Assembly (NCBI GenBank): GCA_029721435.1
Contig: CM056577.1
Location: forward strand, 115,070,219 to 115,134,218
Reading direction: 5' to 3'
Origin: Gymnothorax reevesii
Lineage: Eukaryota; Chordata; Actinopteri; Anguilliformes; Muraenidae
Length of the DNA stretch: 64,000 nt
Every line of letters begins with the position of its first letter. Position 1 is the first letter of the stretch. Positions 12,669 to 23,638 of the stretch are shown piece by piece. Under the pieces are notes generated by a model, which worked only from the letters and a program-made list of their open reading frames with translations, searched no databases and was not told where the DNA came from. The position numbers were made by a program, and so were the translations under genes.

Positions 12669-13553
12669 TTATATTTTTCATATCTAGTGGAAAAGGACAT
12701 GCTTTCAATTGTTACAAACTTTACTTCTTGGGTTCAGAAGAGCTATTATAGTTCTAACTGGTGTCTCAAGGGAAAGAATGATAGCGTGACCTCGTTCTAA
12801 CTTCAAAAAAATCCAGCCATTGTTCAACCTATTTGCATTAATTCAGGCAATTCGTTTTGTTCTCTCGATTGTTCTGGTTACAGTCTTGTTTTGAGGGAGG
12901 GAGTGGCTTTGCCTCATTACATACAAATTCTGCACTCTCATTGTTTTATTCATTTCTCGCAAAGCCCTTGGTATTTTAACTCGTATTCAGACCAAATTCG
13001 TAACATGGGAAATGGTCAAGGAAAAGTAACCCCACAACTTATTTCTAAGGCATTTACATATATGTCTGTGATGAAAAATGTAAAGTTAGACATGTAATTA
13101 CCCCAGATCACCCTAATAGAATCCACAGGTCCAACCCTGGGGTCGAACATAGCCGAACAAAAAGGTCGAACTTGCCTCAACCCAACCCTAAACGGAAATT
13201 ACCAAATTCTATCTAACCAAGCTAATGAACTGCAAGGGATCTTTTTTTTTTTTGGAAATTTGCGAAACCAATTAAAGCCAATAAAATATAGAGGACTGAA
13301 CTTGCTGCTAATGACAAAAGAAAGTAGACTGTCAAATGGAGATGAAAATTCTACTGGCAAGAGCAAAAAATTATCTTTCAGATTTCAGATCACAAATTAC
13401 TAATGTATGCCCCCCATAATGAATGTAGAACAACCATATAAATGACATTTTAAAATGGTGAAGATTCAAATACTTTCCCTAGTCTAGTGATGCCAGCAAT
13501 GGTCTGACTTGGTCCGGTGGTTGAACTAGCCCCACTCACTTCTACTGTAGTAG
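12669..13553. other. No supported feature
   Basis: AT-rich sequence with a 68-codon open frame at 12891-13097 that has no recognisable domain. Confidence 0.4.
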
Positions 13554-13900
13554 AGTCAGATTTTGGCATCAACAGCATGACTCCATGGACCCAACCAAAT
13601 GTGTGTCAACAGTGCAGACCAGTGGGGGTCATGTAATGGTGTGGGGAATGTTTTCCTGGCACTTGGCACTTTTGGCCCCTAAATACCAATCAATCGTCGT
13701 TTCAAATGCCAGAGCTAATCTGAGAATTGTTGCTGACCATGTGCATCACTTTATGGTTAGAATTCTACCATCTATGAAAGGCTAACTGCAGCATGAAAAT
13801 GTCACAAAGGAAAAACAGTGCACTGATTTGGAGCAATCACGTCAACATGAACCAGGAAGTTGAAGAAACACCTTCAGCATCCCATCCCGATAACAACTGT
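13554..13900 (+). pseudogene. Tc1-like transposase fragment
   Basis: A decayed central piece of a Tc1/mariner transposase. Frames give ESDFGINSMTPW (first catalytic block region), then MVWGMFSWHLALLAP (13642 onward, the conserved MVWG block), RIVADHVHHFMVRILPS, and a remnant of the HDNAPCH second-Asp block at about 13790 in another frame. Stops and frameshifts are frequent and no terminal inverted repeats are visible, so this is a fragment of an old copy. It is a different Tc1 lineage from elements A and B nearby. Confidence 0.65.
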
Positions 13901-14581
13901 GGCTGTTGTTTGAGCAAAGGGAGGTCCTACCCAGAGTAAGTTTGGCGTTTATAATTAAATACTCGACTTCAGACGCTGATAATCAATTCACAGGAGGCTT
14001 CAGGTAAATCAGTACACATAATTAATCATTAAGACACAGTCAGAATTTCAATGCATCTTACTTAGCACTTTATTGGTTTGTTTTTGTCCCTGATACAACT
14101 TTCATGGAAGGAAACCAAACTGCCGAAAGAGTAAACCAACAGTGAAAGCTCAGTGAGTTACATGAAAAAAATTCTCTACCGATCTCTCTACAGGGGTCAA
14201 TGACCTGACATCGTCCGAGTGCACTACTTTGGTATAAAATAATTTTAAATGATTCATAATAAGAATAATTTCATTCTATAAAAATTGTTTAATTTGAACA
14301 TATTTCCAGCTTATCATAAAAATATATTTTGCCATATGGAACCATCAAAATGTCAGGTGGGGCGATCGTCCAAGCAAGTTAACACAATGTAAAATGTAAT
14401 AAATATGTAAATTAAAATATGAATTAATATAATATTAATATGGGGGCATAATTTCATATAGAAAACCTTTCAAATAAACAAAGGATAATAGTTTAATTGT
14501 TCTTAAATTGTTTGGAGAACCAAAATACCCGCCCCCTCCAATAAAGAATCCATGAGTTATTTCTACTACCCAGCTCAATTA
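13901..14581. other. No supported feature
   Basis: AT-rich sequence between the Tc1 fragment and element A. Confidence 0.4.
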
Positions 14582-14780
14582 CAACCCCGATTCCGAAATA
14601 GTTGGGACGAGGTGTAAATTGTGAATGAAATCAAAACGCAATGACTTTCAAATCATACCAGCCGGTATTTTATTCACAATAGAACTGAGACAACATAGCA
14701 AATGTTGAAACTGAGAAATTTTACAATTTTATCCACAAAATGAGTTCATTTGAAATTTGATGGCAGCTACAGGGGCCTGT

Positions 14781-15786
14781 TTACAATGGTGTAGCATCCC
14801 CTCTTCTTTTTAACACAGAGTGGAGGCGTCTGGGCAGTGAGGAGACAAGTTTCGTGATTTCCGCCATTGGAATTTGCTGCCACTCTTGTTTTATACAGGC
14901 CTCCAGCTGCTGGAGAGTATTGGGTCTCCTTTGACTGACTTTTTGTTTCATTATACACCAAATGTTCCCAAACGGTGAAAGATCAGGACGGTAAGCAGGC
15001 CAGTTCAGCACACGGACTCTTCTACTACGAGGCCATGCTGTTGTAATAGCTGCAGTATGTGGTTTTGCATTGTCCTGCCCTCCTTAGAATAGATGTCGAC
15101 TGGACAGGAACATGTTGCTCTAAAACCTTTATATACCTTTCATCATTCATGGTGCTTTTTAAAACACGCAAGTGTCCTACACCATATGTGCTAATGCATC
15201 CCCATACCATCAGAGATGCTGGCTTTTGAACTGAACACTGATAACAGGAGGGGAGGTCTTTCTCCTCTTTAGCTCGGAGGACACAACGCCCATGATTTCC
15301 AACAAGAATGTCAAATCTGGACTCGTCTGACCACAGGACACTTTGCCACTTTGTTACATACCATTTTAAATGAGCCTTGGCCCACAGAACATGGCGGCGC
15401 TTCAGGATCATGCTCAACAATGGCTTCCTTTTTGCATGGTAGAGGTTTAGGTGGCATCTGTGGATGGCACGGTGGACTGTGTTTACAGACAGTTGTTTCT
15501 TGAAGTATTCCTGGGCCCATTTTGTAATGTCAATGACAGAATCATGCCCGTGAGTGATGCAGTGGTGTCTGAGGGCCCGAACATCACGGGCATCTAGTAA
15601 AGGACTTCAGTTTTGTCCCTTGCGCACAGAGATTTTTCCAGTTTCTCTGCATCTTTTGATGATGTTATGCACTGTCGATGATGAGACCTTCAAAGCCTTT
15701 GCAATTTGACACTGAGGAACATTGTTTTTAAAGTATTCCACATTTTTTTCGCGCAAGCCTTCGCGGGTTGGAGAGCCTCTGGCCAT
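14781..15786 (-). pseudogene. Tc1-like transposase pseudogene of element A
   Basis: Starts at ATG 15786 with MARGSPTREGLREKNVEYF, followed by a helix-turn-helix region (NNVPQCQIAKALKVSSSTVH), an internal TGA in [11 protein letters not shown] near 15605, then [20 protein letters not shown] (first catalytic Asp), [14 protein letters not shown], a frameshift around the second Asp block near 15060, and LNWPAYRPDLSPFGNIW (third acidic block region, with Gly-Asn where Glu is usual). In life it would cut and paste the element at TA sites. The stop and frameshift make it inactive. Confidence 0.85.
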
Positions 15787-16599
15787 CTTTACTTCTGAGA
15801 GACTCAGCCTCTATAAGACATCCCTTTTATAGCCAATCATGTTACACACCTGATGCCAGTTAATGTAATTACTTGCTAAATGCTCCGTCAGCTGATTCTC
15901 ACTGCTCAAAAAAATTGTGTATAAACAACACAATGGCCCTCATTTATCAAACTTGCGTAGGATCTGGTGTAGATTCTGGTGTAAATATCATCCTTCACCA
16001 GGTGTCACGTCTGATTTACTAAAAGTGTGTACGTCGCAGATTTCGGTGTAGAACTGCCGGGGCATTGATAAATCTGGCGGCAGAAACCATCGTAATTTAC
16101 ATGACACGCCCCAATAAATTCATGCTCCGAGAGGCATAGTCCTGCCCACTTTACAACATGGACTCTCGAAAGACGGCAAAGAAGAAAAAATTTAACTGAG
16201 AAGGATATATCGTCGGCCTGCTAATAAACCTCGTATCTGCAATTTGATGAGAAACAAAAACTTGTATGTCCACGTTAATAGCATATACATTGCAAAATAA
16301 AAAATTTCATTAATTGGATACATTCTTGGAGGAAAAATAGTCATCCTACCCGAACACAGCTCAACTGCATTCTTACATGCAAAATTAAACTTTTTTTTTT
16401 TTTGCTCTCCTGTAAAGTTTATCATTTTGAAGATACAAGGTTTTATCAGCAGGCCGACGGTAGATGGAGACAAGCAAAATTATTTTATTTGGAAGTCTTA
16501 AGAGTGGCATAAAGGGAGCCCAGTAGGCTGCAGTTTGGAGAACTATTGCTGCTGCAGTAGTAAACACTGTTGGGGTGGAAAACCGGAGTGCAGCAGATG

Positions 16600-16862
16600 A
16601 CTATTCGCACTTAATTTTTGTGCTTGGACGCACTTAAATGACCAAAATTCTTGTTAGACGCACTTATTATTGTGGCCATGACGCACATTTCTCCATTACC
16701 CACACTTATTTTAAGCGTGTCCAAAGCTAAATTTTTTTCTTGGCCAAACTTATTTTAAACGGTACTTTCTAAGCGGCACTGGAATGGTCATCAACTTGCG
16801 CACTTACAAGTGTGGTCAAGAAAAAAATTTAGCATTGGCCACACGTAAAAGTGTGAATAACG
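16600..16862. repeat. Foldback repeat with iterated GACGCACTTA, copy 1
   Basis: Begins ACTATTCGCACTTA and ends AAGTGTGAATAACG, roughly inverted. An inner hairpin pairs GCTAAATTTTTTTCTTGG (about 16730) with CAAGAAAAAAATTTAGC (about 16818). CGCACTT-type words occur five times, three as GACGCACTTA or GACGCACATT. A second copy lies at 31239-31419. Confidence 0.65.
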
Positions 16863-16872
16863 TTGGCCTTAA

Positions 16873-17076
16873 CCCCTTTCTGCAGATGTAGACGCCGGCG
16901 TCCGTAAATTCCAAAATTTAATTCCTAAACAATTCTGTAATTGAATTTCCAAATGTCTAGCTTCACTTGAATAATTTTCAAAAATCTCTGTGTCACAAAC
17001 CCTGAGTTCTAAAGCTTAAATAGGCTCATGCACAACAGGAAAAATTGGCAAAATTTTGTATTCCGCGCAAAGGGGT
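16873..17076. mobile_element. piggyBac-like MITE with TTAA duplications
   Basis: Flanked by TTAA at 16869-16872 and 17077-17080, with inverted ends CCCCTTTCTGC and GCGCAAAGGGG. TTAA target duplication with CCC-type ends is the piggyBac signature. At 204 bp it has no coding capacity. It contains GACGCCGGCGTC, a 12-bp palindrome, near the left end. Confidence 0.75.
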
Positions 17077-17934
17077 TAATAAATTCAATTTATAGATCCA
17101 CGATATTTCATGTTATATTACCTACATAATTGACAATCCAAATGCTTTACATGTAGGATAAAGAAAAGTGGTCCGATTTTGAGATCGCCTCCAAAAAACG
17201 GGTTGCAACAGCTCACGAAACGGTGGAGGCCAACTAGACTCGAACTTCCAGCTGTCACAGCACTGATAGGCTCCCTCTCAATCGTTGGAATACGAGCCGG
17301 TGGGGACATGGATGAGTCCCCCCCCGCCTCGATCGGAGCACGATCGAGCACCATGAGGGTAATTGGTAAAATACAGTCTGCAGAGATCACTCTTCATTGA
17401 ACTTTTATCCGTGTTACTCCATGACATTTTATTGGGTGCCACACAAAACGAGCAGCCACTCGTCACATCTGTGTAGAGAAATTAATTACACTTATATTTG
17501 GAAACAACCTGCTTTTATTCATTTATTTATTCATTCATTTATTTAGTTTATTTATTTTTAATAATATGAACAACAACAGCATGACGTCCGCATCGCTGCA
17601 TGTGGTTTATTACTCATTTTGACAGCTGCACTCCTTCCTGCATGGTGTTCGCCGTTTTCAGATTTGCGTACACCTGGTCATGGCTGGCGTGAGATTTTTG
17701 CGGACCGTTCGCTCACGTTCAGATTGATAAATGCCGATTCTTGCGGGAGATTTGGCGTACACCCATTTTTTTGGTGTACGCAAGTTTGATAAATGAGGGC
17801 CAATGTAACTCCAAGTCAATCATACTTCTGTTAAATCAAACTGTCCACAGAGAAAGCAACACTGATTCACAATTTCACATGCTGCAGTGAAAATGGAAAA
17901 CATGAAAATGGAAACAAAGCACATGTGGCAGACG

Positions 17935-18468
17935 TGACAGAGTCTGAAAACGCCGCGGAGAACGTTCTGCTGCCTGCAACATCCTCCAGCATGACCAGTT
18001 TGGCAGTGGGTCAGTAATGGTGTGGGGTGGCACTTCTTTGGGGGGCCGCACAGACCTCCATGTGCTCACCAGAGGTAGCCTGACTGCCGCTAGGTACCGA
18101 GATGAGATCCTCAGACCCCTTGTGAGACCTTATGATGGTGCGGTTGGCCCTGGGTTGCTCCTAATGCAAGACAATGCTAGACCTCATGTGGCTGGAGTGT
18201 GTCAGCAGTTCCTGTAAGACAAAGGCATTGATGCTATGTACTGGCCCGCCCGTTCCCCAGACCTGAATCCAATTGAGCACATCTGGGACATCATGTCTCG
18301 CTGCATCCACCAACGCCATGTTGCACCACAGACTGTCCAGGAGTTGGCGGATGCTTTAGTCTAGGTCTGGGAGGAGATCCCTCAGGAGACCATCCGCCAC
18401 CTCATCAGGAGCATGCCCAGGCATTGTCGGGAGGTCATACAGGCAAGTGGAGGTCAAACACACTACTG
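17935..18468 (+). pseudogene. Tc1-like transposase C-terminal half (element B)
   Basis: A single reading frame runs from about 18017 (MVWGGTSLGGRTDLHVLTRG) through LLMQDNARPHVAGVCQQF (second catalytic Asp), an in-frame TAA at about 18215, then YWPARSPDLNPIEHIWDIMS (third catalytic residue, Glu), QRHVAPQTVQELADALV, a second in-frame TAG near 18362, and ends ASGGQTHY before TGA. The N-terminal DNA-binding and first-Asp regions are gone. Only point stops break the rest, so decay is modest. Confidence 0.85.
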
Positions 18469-18970
18469 AGCCTCATTTTTACTTGCTTTAAGGACATTAC
18501 ATCAAAGTTGGATCAGCTTGTAGTGTGTTTTTCCACTTTAATTTTGAGCGCGGCTCCAAATCCAGACCTCCATGGGTTAATAAATTTGATTTCCATTGAT
18601 AATTTTTGTGCAATTTTGTTGTTAGCACATTCAACTTTGTAAAGAACAAATTGTTTAATAAGAATATTTCATTCATTCAGATCTAGGATGTGCTATTTTA
18701 GTGTTCCCTTTATTTTTTTGAGCAGTGCATATTAATCACTTTTTCTGCCCTTTTTTGCCTGTGTCCCGACTTTTTTGAGAACTGTTGCAGCCAGAAAATT
18801 TGAAATACACTCATTTTATGGATAAAAATGTAAAATGTCTCAGTTTCAACATCGGAAATGTAATCGATGTTCTATTGTAAGTAACAAATTGGCTCATGTG
18901 AACTGAAAGTTATTGCATTTTGATTTTATTCACAATCTACACTTTGTCCCAACTATTTCAGAATTGAGGC

Positions 18971-19739
18971 TATATAAAATAGTGATGTTTTAGGCAGAGT
19001 AGACACTCTCAGCTACACTAAAAAAACACTGAAAAAAAAGAGGGAAGGTGAAATTGCAAATACTGTCTAAAACTTTACTAAAACCCTGTAAATGTTGTGC
19101 AACCAATAAGACTTGTTTAAACACGCTCTTCCAACTTCAAATAAATGTATTCTGTACATTTTTAAAGATTAAAAAAATAATTTTAAAGGTTTATTTGCCA
19201 TTGACTCACGGACTAAAGCCACAAATAAGGCCAATGCGCCTGATAAAGATGCTCAAAGTCTGAAGCAGCTTCAATACTGAACTGGATCTCCCAATAAACA
19301 GCAGAGAAACACTAGTCTCCGCACAGTAAATCATTCCGTAGGCTAAGATACTAATCAACCGAACAGCATCGGGCCTTTATTAGCAAAAAGCCACCAAGAG
19401 CTAACATTACTTGCACGGTGAACACTAATGGAACCACATCGGTGGCAAGATTTTACCTAGCAATGTCACACAAGGCCAAAGTCGCAAGCTAGCTAACGTA
19501 TTAGCTAGGCAGGTTGTATCGGATTATTTTTCATTTACCATGGATATTGAACATGTTGACTCAAATTCAACTTAAGCCCTTACTTTACAGCTGCGTGTGA
19601 TCGCATATTGTCAAAGAAGGCGCAAGCAAGCTCGGCTACGAACGATAAATGTAATAAGCCGAGTACTTATACAACCGCATAATATTGTGCCGTATTTCTA
19701 CTTGTTCAACTAGTGATGGTACTACTGAGCGTAACATCA
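18971..19739. other. No supported feature
   Basis: Sequence after element A. Around 19480-19510 GCTAGCTAACGTATTAGCTAG is a short imperfect palindrome of a kind common near fish gene starts, but nothing more can be supported. Confidence 0.35.
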
Positions 19740-20200
19740 ACAAAAGTTTATAACGCACGACGCTCATCTGAACCGCCGACGTGCCTCCGTCTTCCCCTTC
19801 CTCTCTCCCCCTGAAAATGACGTCTCCCTGTGCGGCAGCACGTACACTCACAACAGCGCACGGCGTTGCCCCGCACAAAACGGGCGGTTACGCTCCTCCG
19901 GTGGTATTTACCCCTCATAACACCCCCTTGGACTCCCGAGTAAAGCCAATGCCCCATACTTGTTTAATAAACACTGGAAAATTGTATCATTGCTTAATTT
20001 CAAGGCTTGGGTTTTTGCTTACCGTTTTACTGCGTCGCACTCATTCTTGGATTCCACAGAGGCTCTGCACATGCGCAGAGTACCCTCAACAAACTTCCTG
20101 CCGAAGGTTGGGCTCTTTCTGCTTGTCGTTCGAGCATATTTGTCTCCCTGTGTGACGGAGTTGGCGAGTATTGGAAAAATACTTTCGCAAATGCTTGAAT
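19740..20200. other. GC-richer segment, possible promoter or exon of unknown gene
   Basis: GC and CpG content rise clearly above surroundings, with overlapping open frames on both strands (19781-20155 plus, 19748-19957 minus). I recognise no protein family and see no convincing splice sites, so it is noted as a candidate regulatory or transcribed segment only. Confidence 0.25.
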
Positions 20201-23200
20201 GAGTGTTGAAAATAGTGAATTAATAGACAGATTCACAATTAGATAATTCTCAAGACAATATTGCAACAATTCATCATAGTATTATCTCAGGCACATGTGG
20301 CCCAGACTAGCTCTGTCCCATGATTGATCAAAGGGGTAAAGGCAGGTTTCGCTGCAATTTTAAGACACGTCTTCAATGCACTTGATTTTTATTTTCAACC
20401 AAATGCAGCAGTACTAAACGTCTGCAAGGTAGGCATATTATTGCTCCTTCGAGAAATTCGGCCACCATATTTATGAATAATGTTAACTTTGCATACTGTA
20501 AATACTTCTCACAAATAATAAGCATTAGACAAGAACAATACGAAAGTTTTATTTTTAAATACACTCCAAATTTACACTTGATCGAATATTATTTTTTGCG
20601 TATTTTTTTTCACAATTCTAAATGAACTAGTGTTGTATCATCCGATTGTTTTCAATACCCCATTCAGTAGTTATTAGTTGGCAACATGTTAGGACCGTGC
20701 TGTAACAAACTCTGCGGTAATCGCGCATCGGCGTGATCATAATCCTCCAAATCCTTTTTTCGCACGGCCAGAATTTCTGGTACGGTTACCTGCGCCGAAA
20801 CAGTAGACGCTAGTCTTATCGACGATATTTTAAAGACATTTTTCATCCTTTCAGCAGCGGGGACGCAGCAGAGGGTCTTTAAACCTCATAGCTTTTACTG
20901 ATTATATTTTCTTTCATACCAAAAGTGGGGCGCCATGACATGTGGTCATCAGCAGCCCGGTCTCACAAAAATTGTGCGCCCGAAATCTCTTGATATCGAT
21001 TCCGCAGAGAGAGGGCAGTTGCCTGCCCCTTCTCCGTACCAGACAAGGTACACGCCCTTTTTAATGTAGAATAGAAAAAAATTGGACCGAGTGTTAGGAC
21101 ATAGCATGCACAGTCGTGGTAACTCTCTATCGATGTTCAAACACCTGACTTTTCGCATAACTGAGAACGTCATCATGGTTTACACATATCTTACATGGTT
21201 CCTGAGTATATTACTAAGACAGAATAAACGAAAGATATACAAAGCGTCTCCTCGAGCATCATGGGATATGTGACTTCCAGATCTTATTGGTCAAAGCTTG
21301 AACTTAAAATCTTTTTAGCCTATATGAATTAAATGCGCTGAATAATAAAAAAAAACATATGGACAGACGGTTTTAGAACTGATAATGATGGTGATACAAT
21401 GTGCAAGTGAAATAGAAACTTAAAAACGATCAGATTGCAGGTAATTGCAGATCGGGCTATTTAGCAAGAGTCATCAAAGGGAGATGACAGTGCGGGAGCA
21501 CAGGAGTAAGGCCTAATAAAAAGGACGTGTGTTTCCGGTTTCCAGACCCTACATACATCATAAGGAATGACCCTTAAACATTTCTCTCTATTTTCAATTT
21601 AAAATAAAAATAAATGAATCTAACCCCTGGTGTGCTGCGCGACTTTACTGATTGCACGCATAGCTTTTTTTCTTGTTCGCTGATTATTGCTGTTTGAGGC
21701 CCGTCGGTTTTCTCCAGCAGAGCTCTCCTTCGAAGCTCTGCGTGCAAAAGCCGATTGAACGTTTGAGAGCGTCTTTCCTATTCGTCGGTAGTTTTCGGAG
21801 TGAAAATTATTTGACATGCCAAAATTAAACCATTGTCACTCAGTGGATTAGTTTTTCCAATCAAAAGTTGAAGTTCAGTTTCAGTCACGGATTGTTGTTA
21901 TGAAGATGCTTTTTTGTTACTAGTTTAGCTGCAGTTGGAACTAGGGTGCATGTCAATTCGCTTATTTATTATGTCTTCTGTCATCTATCCTCTATTGAAC
22001 CGGAAGTTGTTCCGTGTCTTCCTCATCGCTGGCCGTCTCAATGCGATTATTTGTGCTGGGAGAGAGAGGAGAGAGGGGGGAGGATGCAGCTATGACGAGG
22101 CGACGAGCGACGAGGACACGAGAGCAGCCTTCCCAATCACTTTCAGCGGAAAGCCATGACGTCAATCGGTATCGACGTCAGCTAGCAGTAAAAAAAGGGC
22201 AACGGATCAGAAAACTCACAGATAAGATCGTATCATGTTAAAGTCAGGGAAGATATTACTTTTTGATTCAATAAAATACATTTAAAAAGGAGAGACAATT
22301 ATGTCTTTTCTCTCCATTTAGTCTGTCAAAACATTGGGTTGGGAACTTTTGCCTTTTTATGGCCTTTCTTGAAAACAAAATTAAAGATGTTCAATGTTTC
22401 TGTAAAATTTTAATTTAGCCTAAATAAAATATTCAATATTCAATTATTAATATAAAGTACATTATGAGGCATGACACTCCCTTCCTTTTAACAGGGTACA
22501 ATGGAGAATAGCATGTATCTACAAAAAGAAAGCAAAGCAGACCTGACCTTATATATTTACAAAAATATTTCAAAATAATGATGTCTACATTGTTGGCTCA
22601 TTAATTATTTATTAATTTTCACACACAATGAATGTTTGTGAGAAGGCAAAAGGAAGAGTTACACTTAGGGGCCAGATTGCACACAATACGCAAGTGCTTG
22701 AATTTGAGGAGTAAAATGAACACCTGCCGAGAACGGTCAGTCTTTCAAGCAAGTCCAGGCTTACCGTTTGTGCCGTAACCGAAATCAGGTCCTTGTAGGG
22801 GATTTTGAACTTGAATTCTGTTTGAAATGAATCAAAATGAGATCAAGTCTGATTTATACAACTGAAATCCACTAATAAGTTACTCATTTTAAATATGTAA
22901 GAAAATATGGCCTAAAATTATTCATATTGGTATTTGCACAAAGATTCGTAATGTATGGAAAATAAACTAGATCATCAACGTCATATACACCTTACGTCGG
23001 CATTACATAGATCTGTGTATATTTTCACAAACTGCAACACAATGAGATAACAAAGTGTGGAAGTATAAATGACAAAACCCATTTAATCAAATTGTAAATA
23101 CTTACTAATTTTATCATGGCTTGTGTTCTCAAATCAATATTGTTGACTAACTGTTATGAATCTTTAAGCTGTGATTTTAATGAAACACGTGTCTGACTAG

Positions 23201-23267
23201 AATTATCTTCTCTTTGTGGCGACAGTTGCTTATAATAAGTGCATTAGGAAACTAGATAACAGAGTTG
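20201..23267. other. No supported gene; small CpG-richer patch
   Basis: Mostly AT-rich unique-looking sequence. 21990-22200 is purine- and CpG-rich, with a 75-codon open frame (22014-22241) whose tail is basic (RRRATRTREQ, NRYRRQLAVKKGQR). I do not recognise it and do not call it a gene. Confidence 0.35.
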
Positions 23268-23638
23268 TGTATCTCCCCGATCCCCATGAGAAATCACTTG
23301 CAAATTTTTGCAGCTGCAATGTTACTGTTTTTACTCTTGGTACAACATAAATATGCATCCCTGTGCATGTATGTAAATGTGGCTCAAAATGAGCATAAAA
23401 ACAAAATCTGCAAAAAAAATTTTTTTTTGACAAAATGGCCGCCGGCGGCCATATTGGATGTCAGGAATTCCCGAGAATTGATCTTGAGCATTGCCAAATA
23501 AACATCTTTGACTATGGAAATTTAAAGAAAAATCCAATAAACTCTGAAGCCTCCAGAGCCTGGAACAGAAAATCTCTGCGGCAGCGGCCCCAGAAATAAA
23601 CCATAGTATCTCCCGACTATCGTTGTCAGGGAGATACA
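23268..23638. mobile_element. MITE with TGTATCTCCC termini
   Basis: Left end TGTATCTCCCCGA and right end TCAGGGAGATACA are inverted. A second GTATCTCCC lies just inside the right end at 23606. The interior contains the perfect 18-bp palindrome ATGGCCGCCGGCGGCCAT at 23435-23452. No coding capacity; superfamily unassigned. Confidence 0.55.

Larger units (their letters stand above)
15935..17801. mobile_element. Element C: DNA transposon with 25-bp perfect TIR, 3-bp TSD
   Basis: Terminal inverted repeats of 25 identical bases begin GGCCCTCATTTATCAAACTT (15935-15959 and 17777-17801). Flanking AAT on both sides (15932-15934 and 17802-17804) is a 3-bp target duplication, compatible with PIF/Harbinger-type integration, though superfamily is not proven. 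Subterminal GATAAAT motifs recur. About 16143-16185 could begin a small protein (MDSRKTAKKKKF) that ends at once. A 70-bp inverted pair around GTCGGCCTGCT lies at about 16200-16240 and 16420-16470. No transposase found; it carries two further insertions. Confidence 0.75.
15900..18727 (+). mobile_element. Tc1 element B nested in A, internally deleted
   Basis: Ends CACTGCTCAAAAAAATTG and its inverted partner TTTTTTTGAGCAGTG are typical of a common teleost Tc1 family. The left end runs into AACAACACAAT, is interrupted by element C, then resumes with GTAACTCCAAGTCAATCATA. Without C it is about 960 bp against about 1.6 kb expected, because the 5' half of the transposase is deleted after about 17890. 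The plus-strand orientation is opposite to element A. Confidence 0.85.
14582..18970 (-). mobile_element. Tc1 element A, host of a transposon nest
   Basis: Left end after TA (14580-14581): CAACCCCGATTCCGAAATAG. The right end near 18970, followed by TA, is its diverged inverted partner (CCCAACTATTTCAGAATTGA on the plus strand). The paired ends extend about 200 bp, sharing TTGGGACNNNGTGTA, TGTTGAAACTGAGA and TTTTATCCAYAAAATGAGT. Natural length would be about 1.6 kb; here 4.4 kb, because Tc1 element B is inserted at 15900-18727. The transposase remnant lies at 14781-15786 on the minus strand. Confidence 0.85.

Noticed and set aside
17179..17400. 73-codon frame in element C as a transposon protein
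   Set aside because: Neither it nor the opposite-strand frame shows a DDE, Myb/SANT or other recognisable motif.
19781..20155. 124-codon open frame in a GC-richer segment
   Set aside because: Both strands and other frames are also open there, and the translation shows no domain. Kept only as a possible regulatory or transcribed segment.
22014..22241. 75-codon open frame with basic tail
   Set aside because: Basic composition follows from a purine-rich tract; an overlapping frame is also open and no family is recognised.
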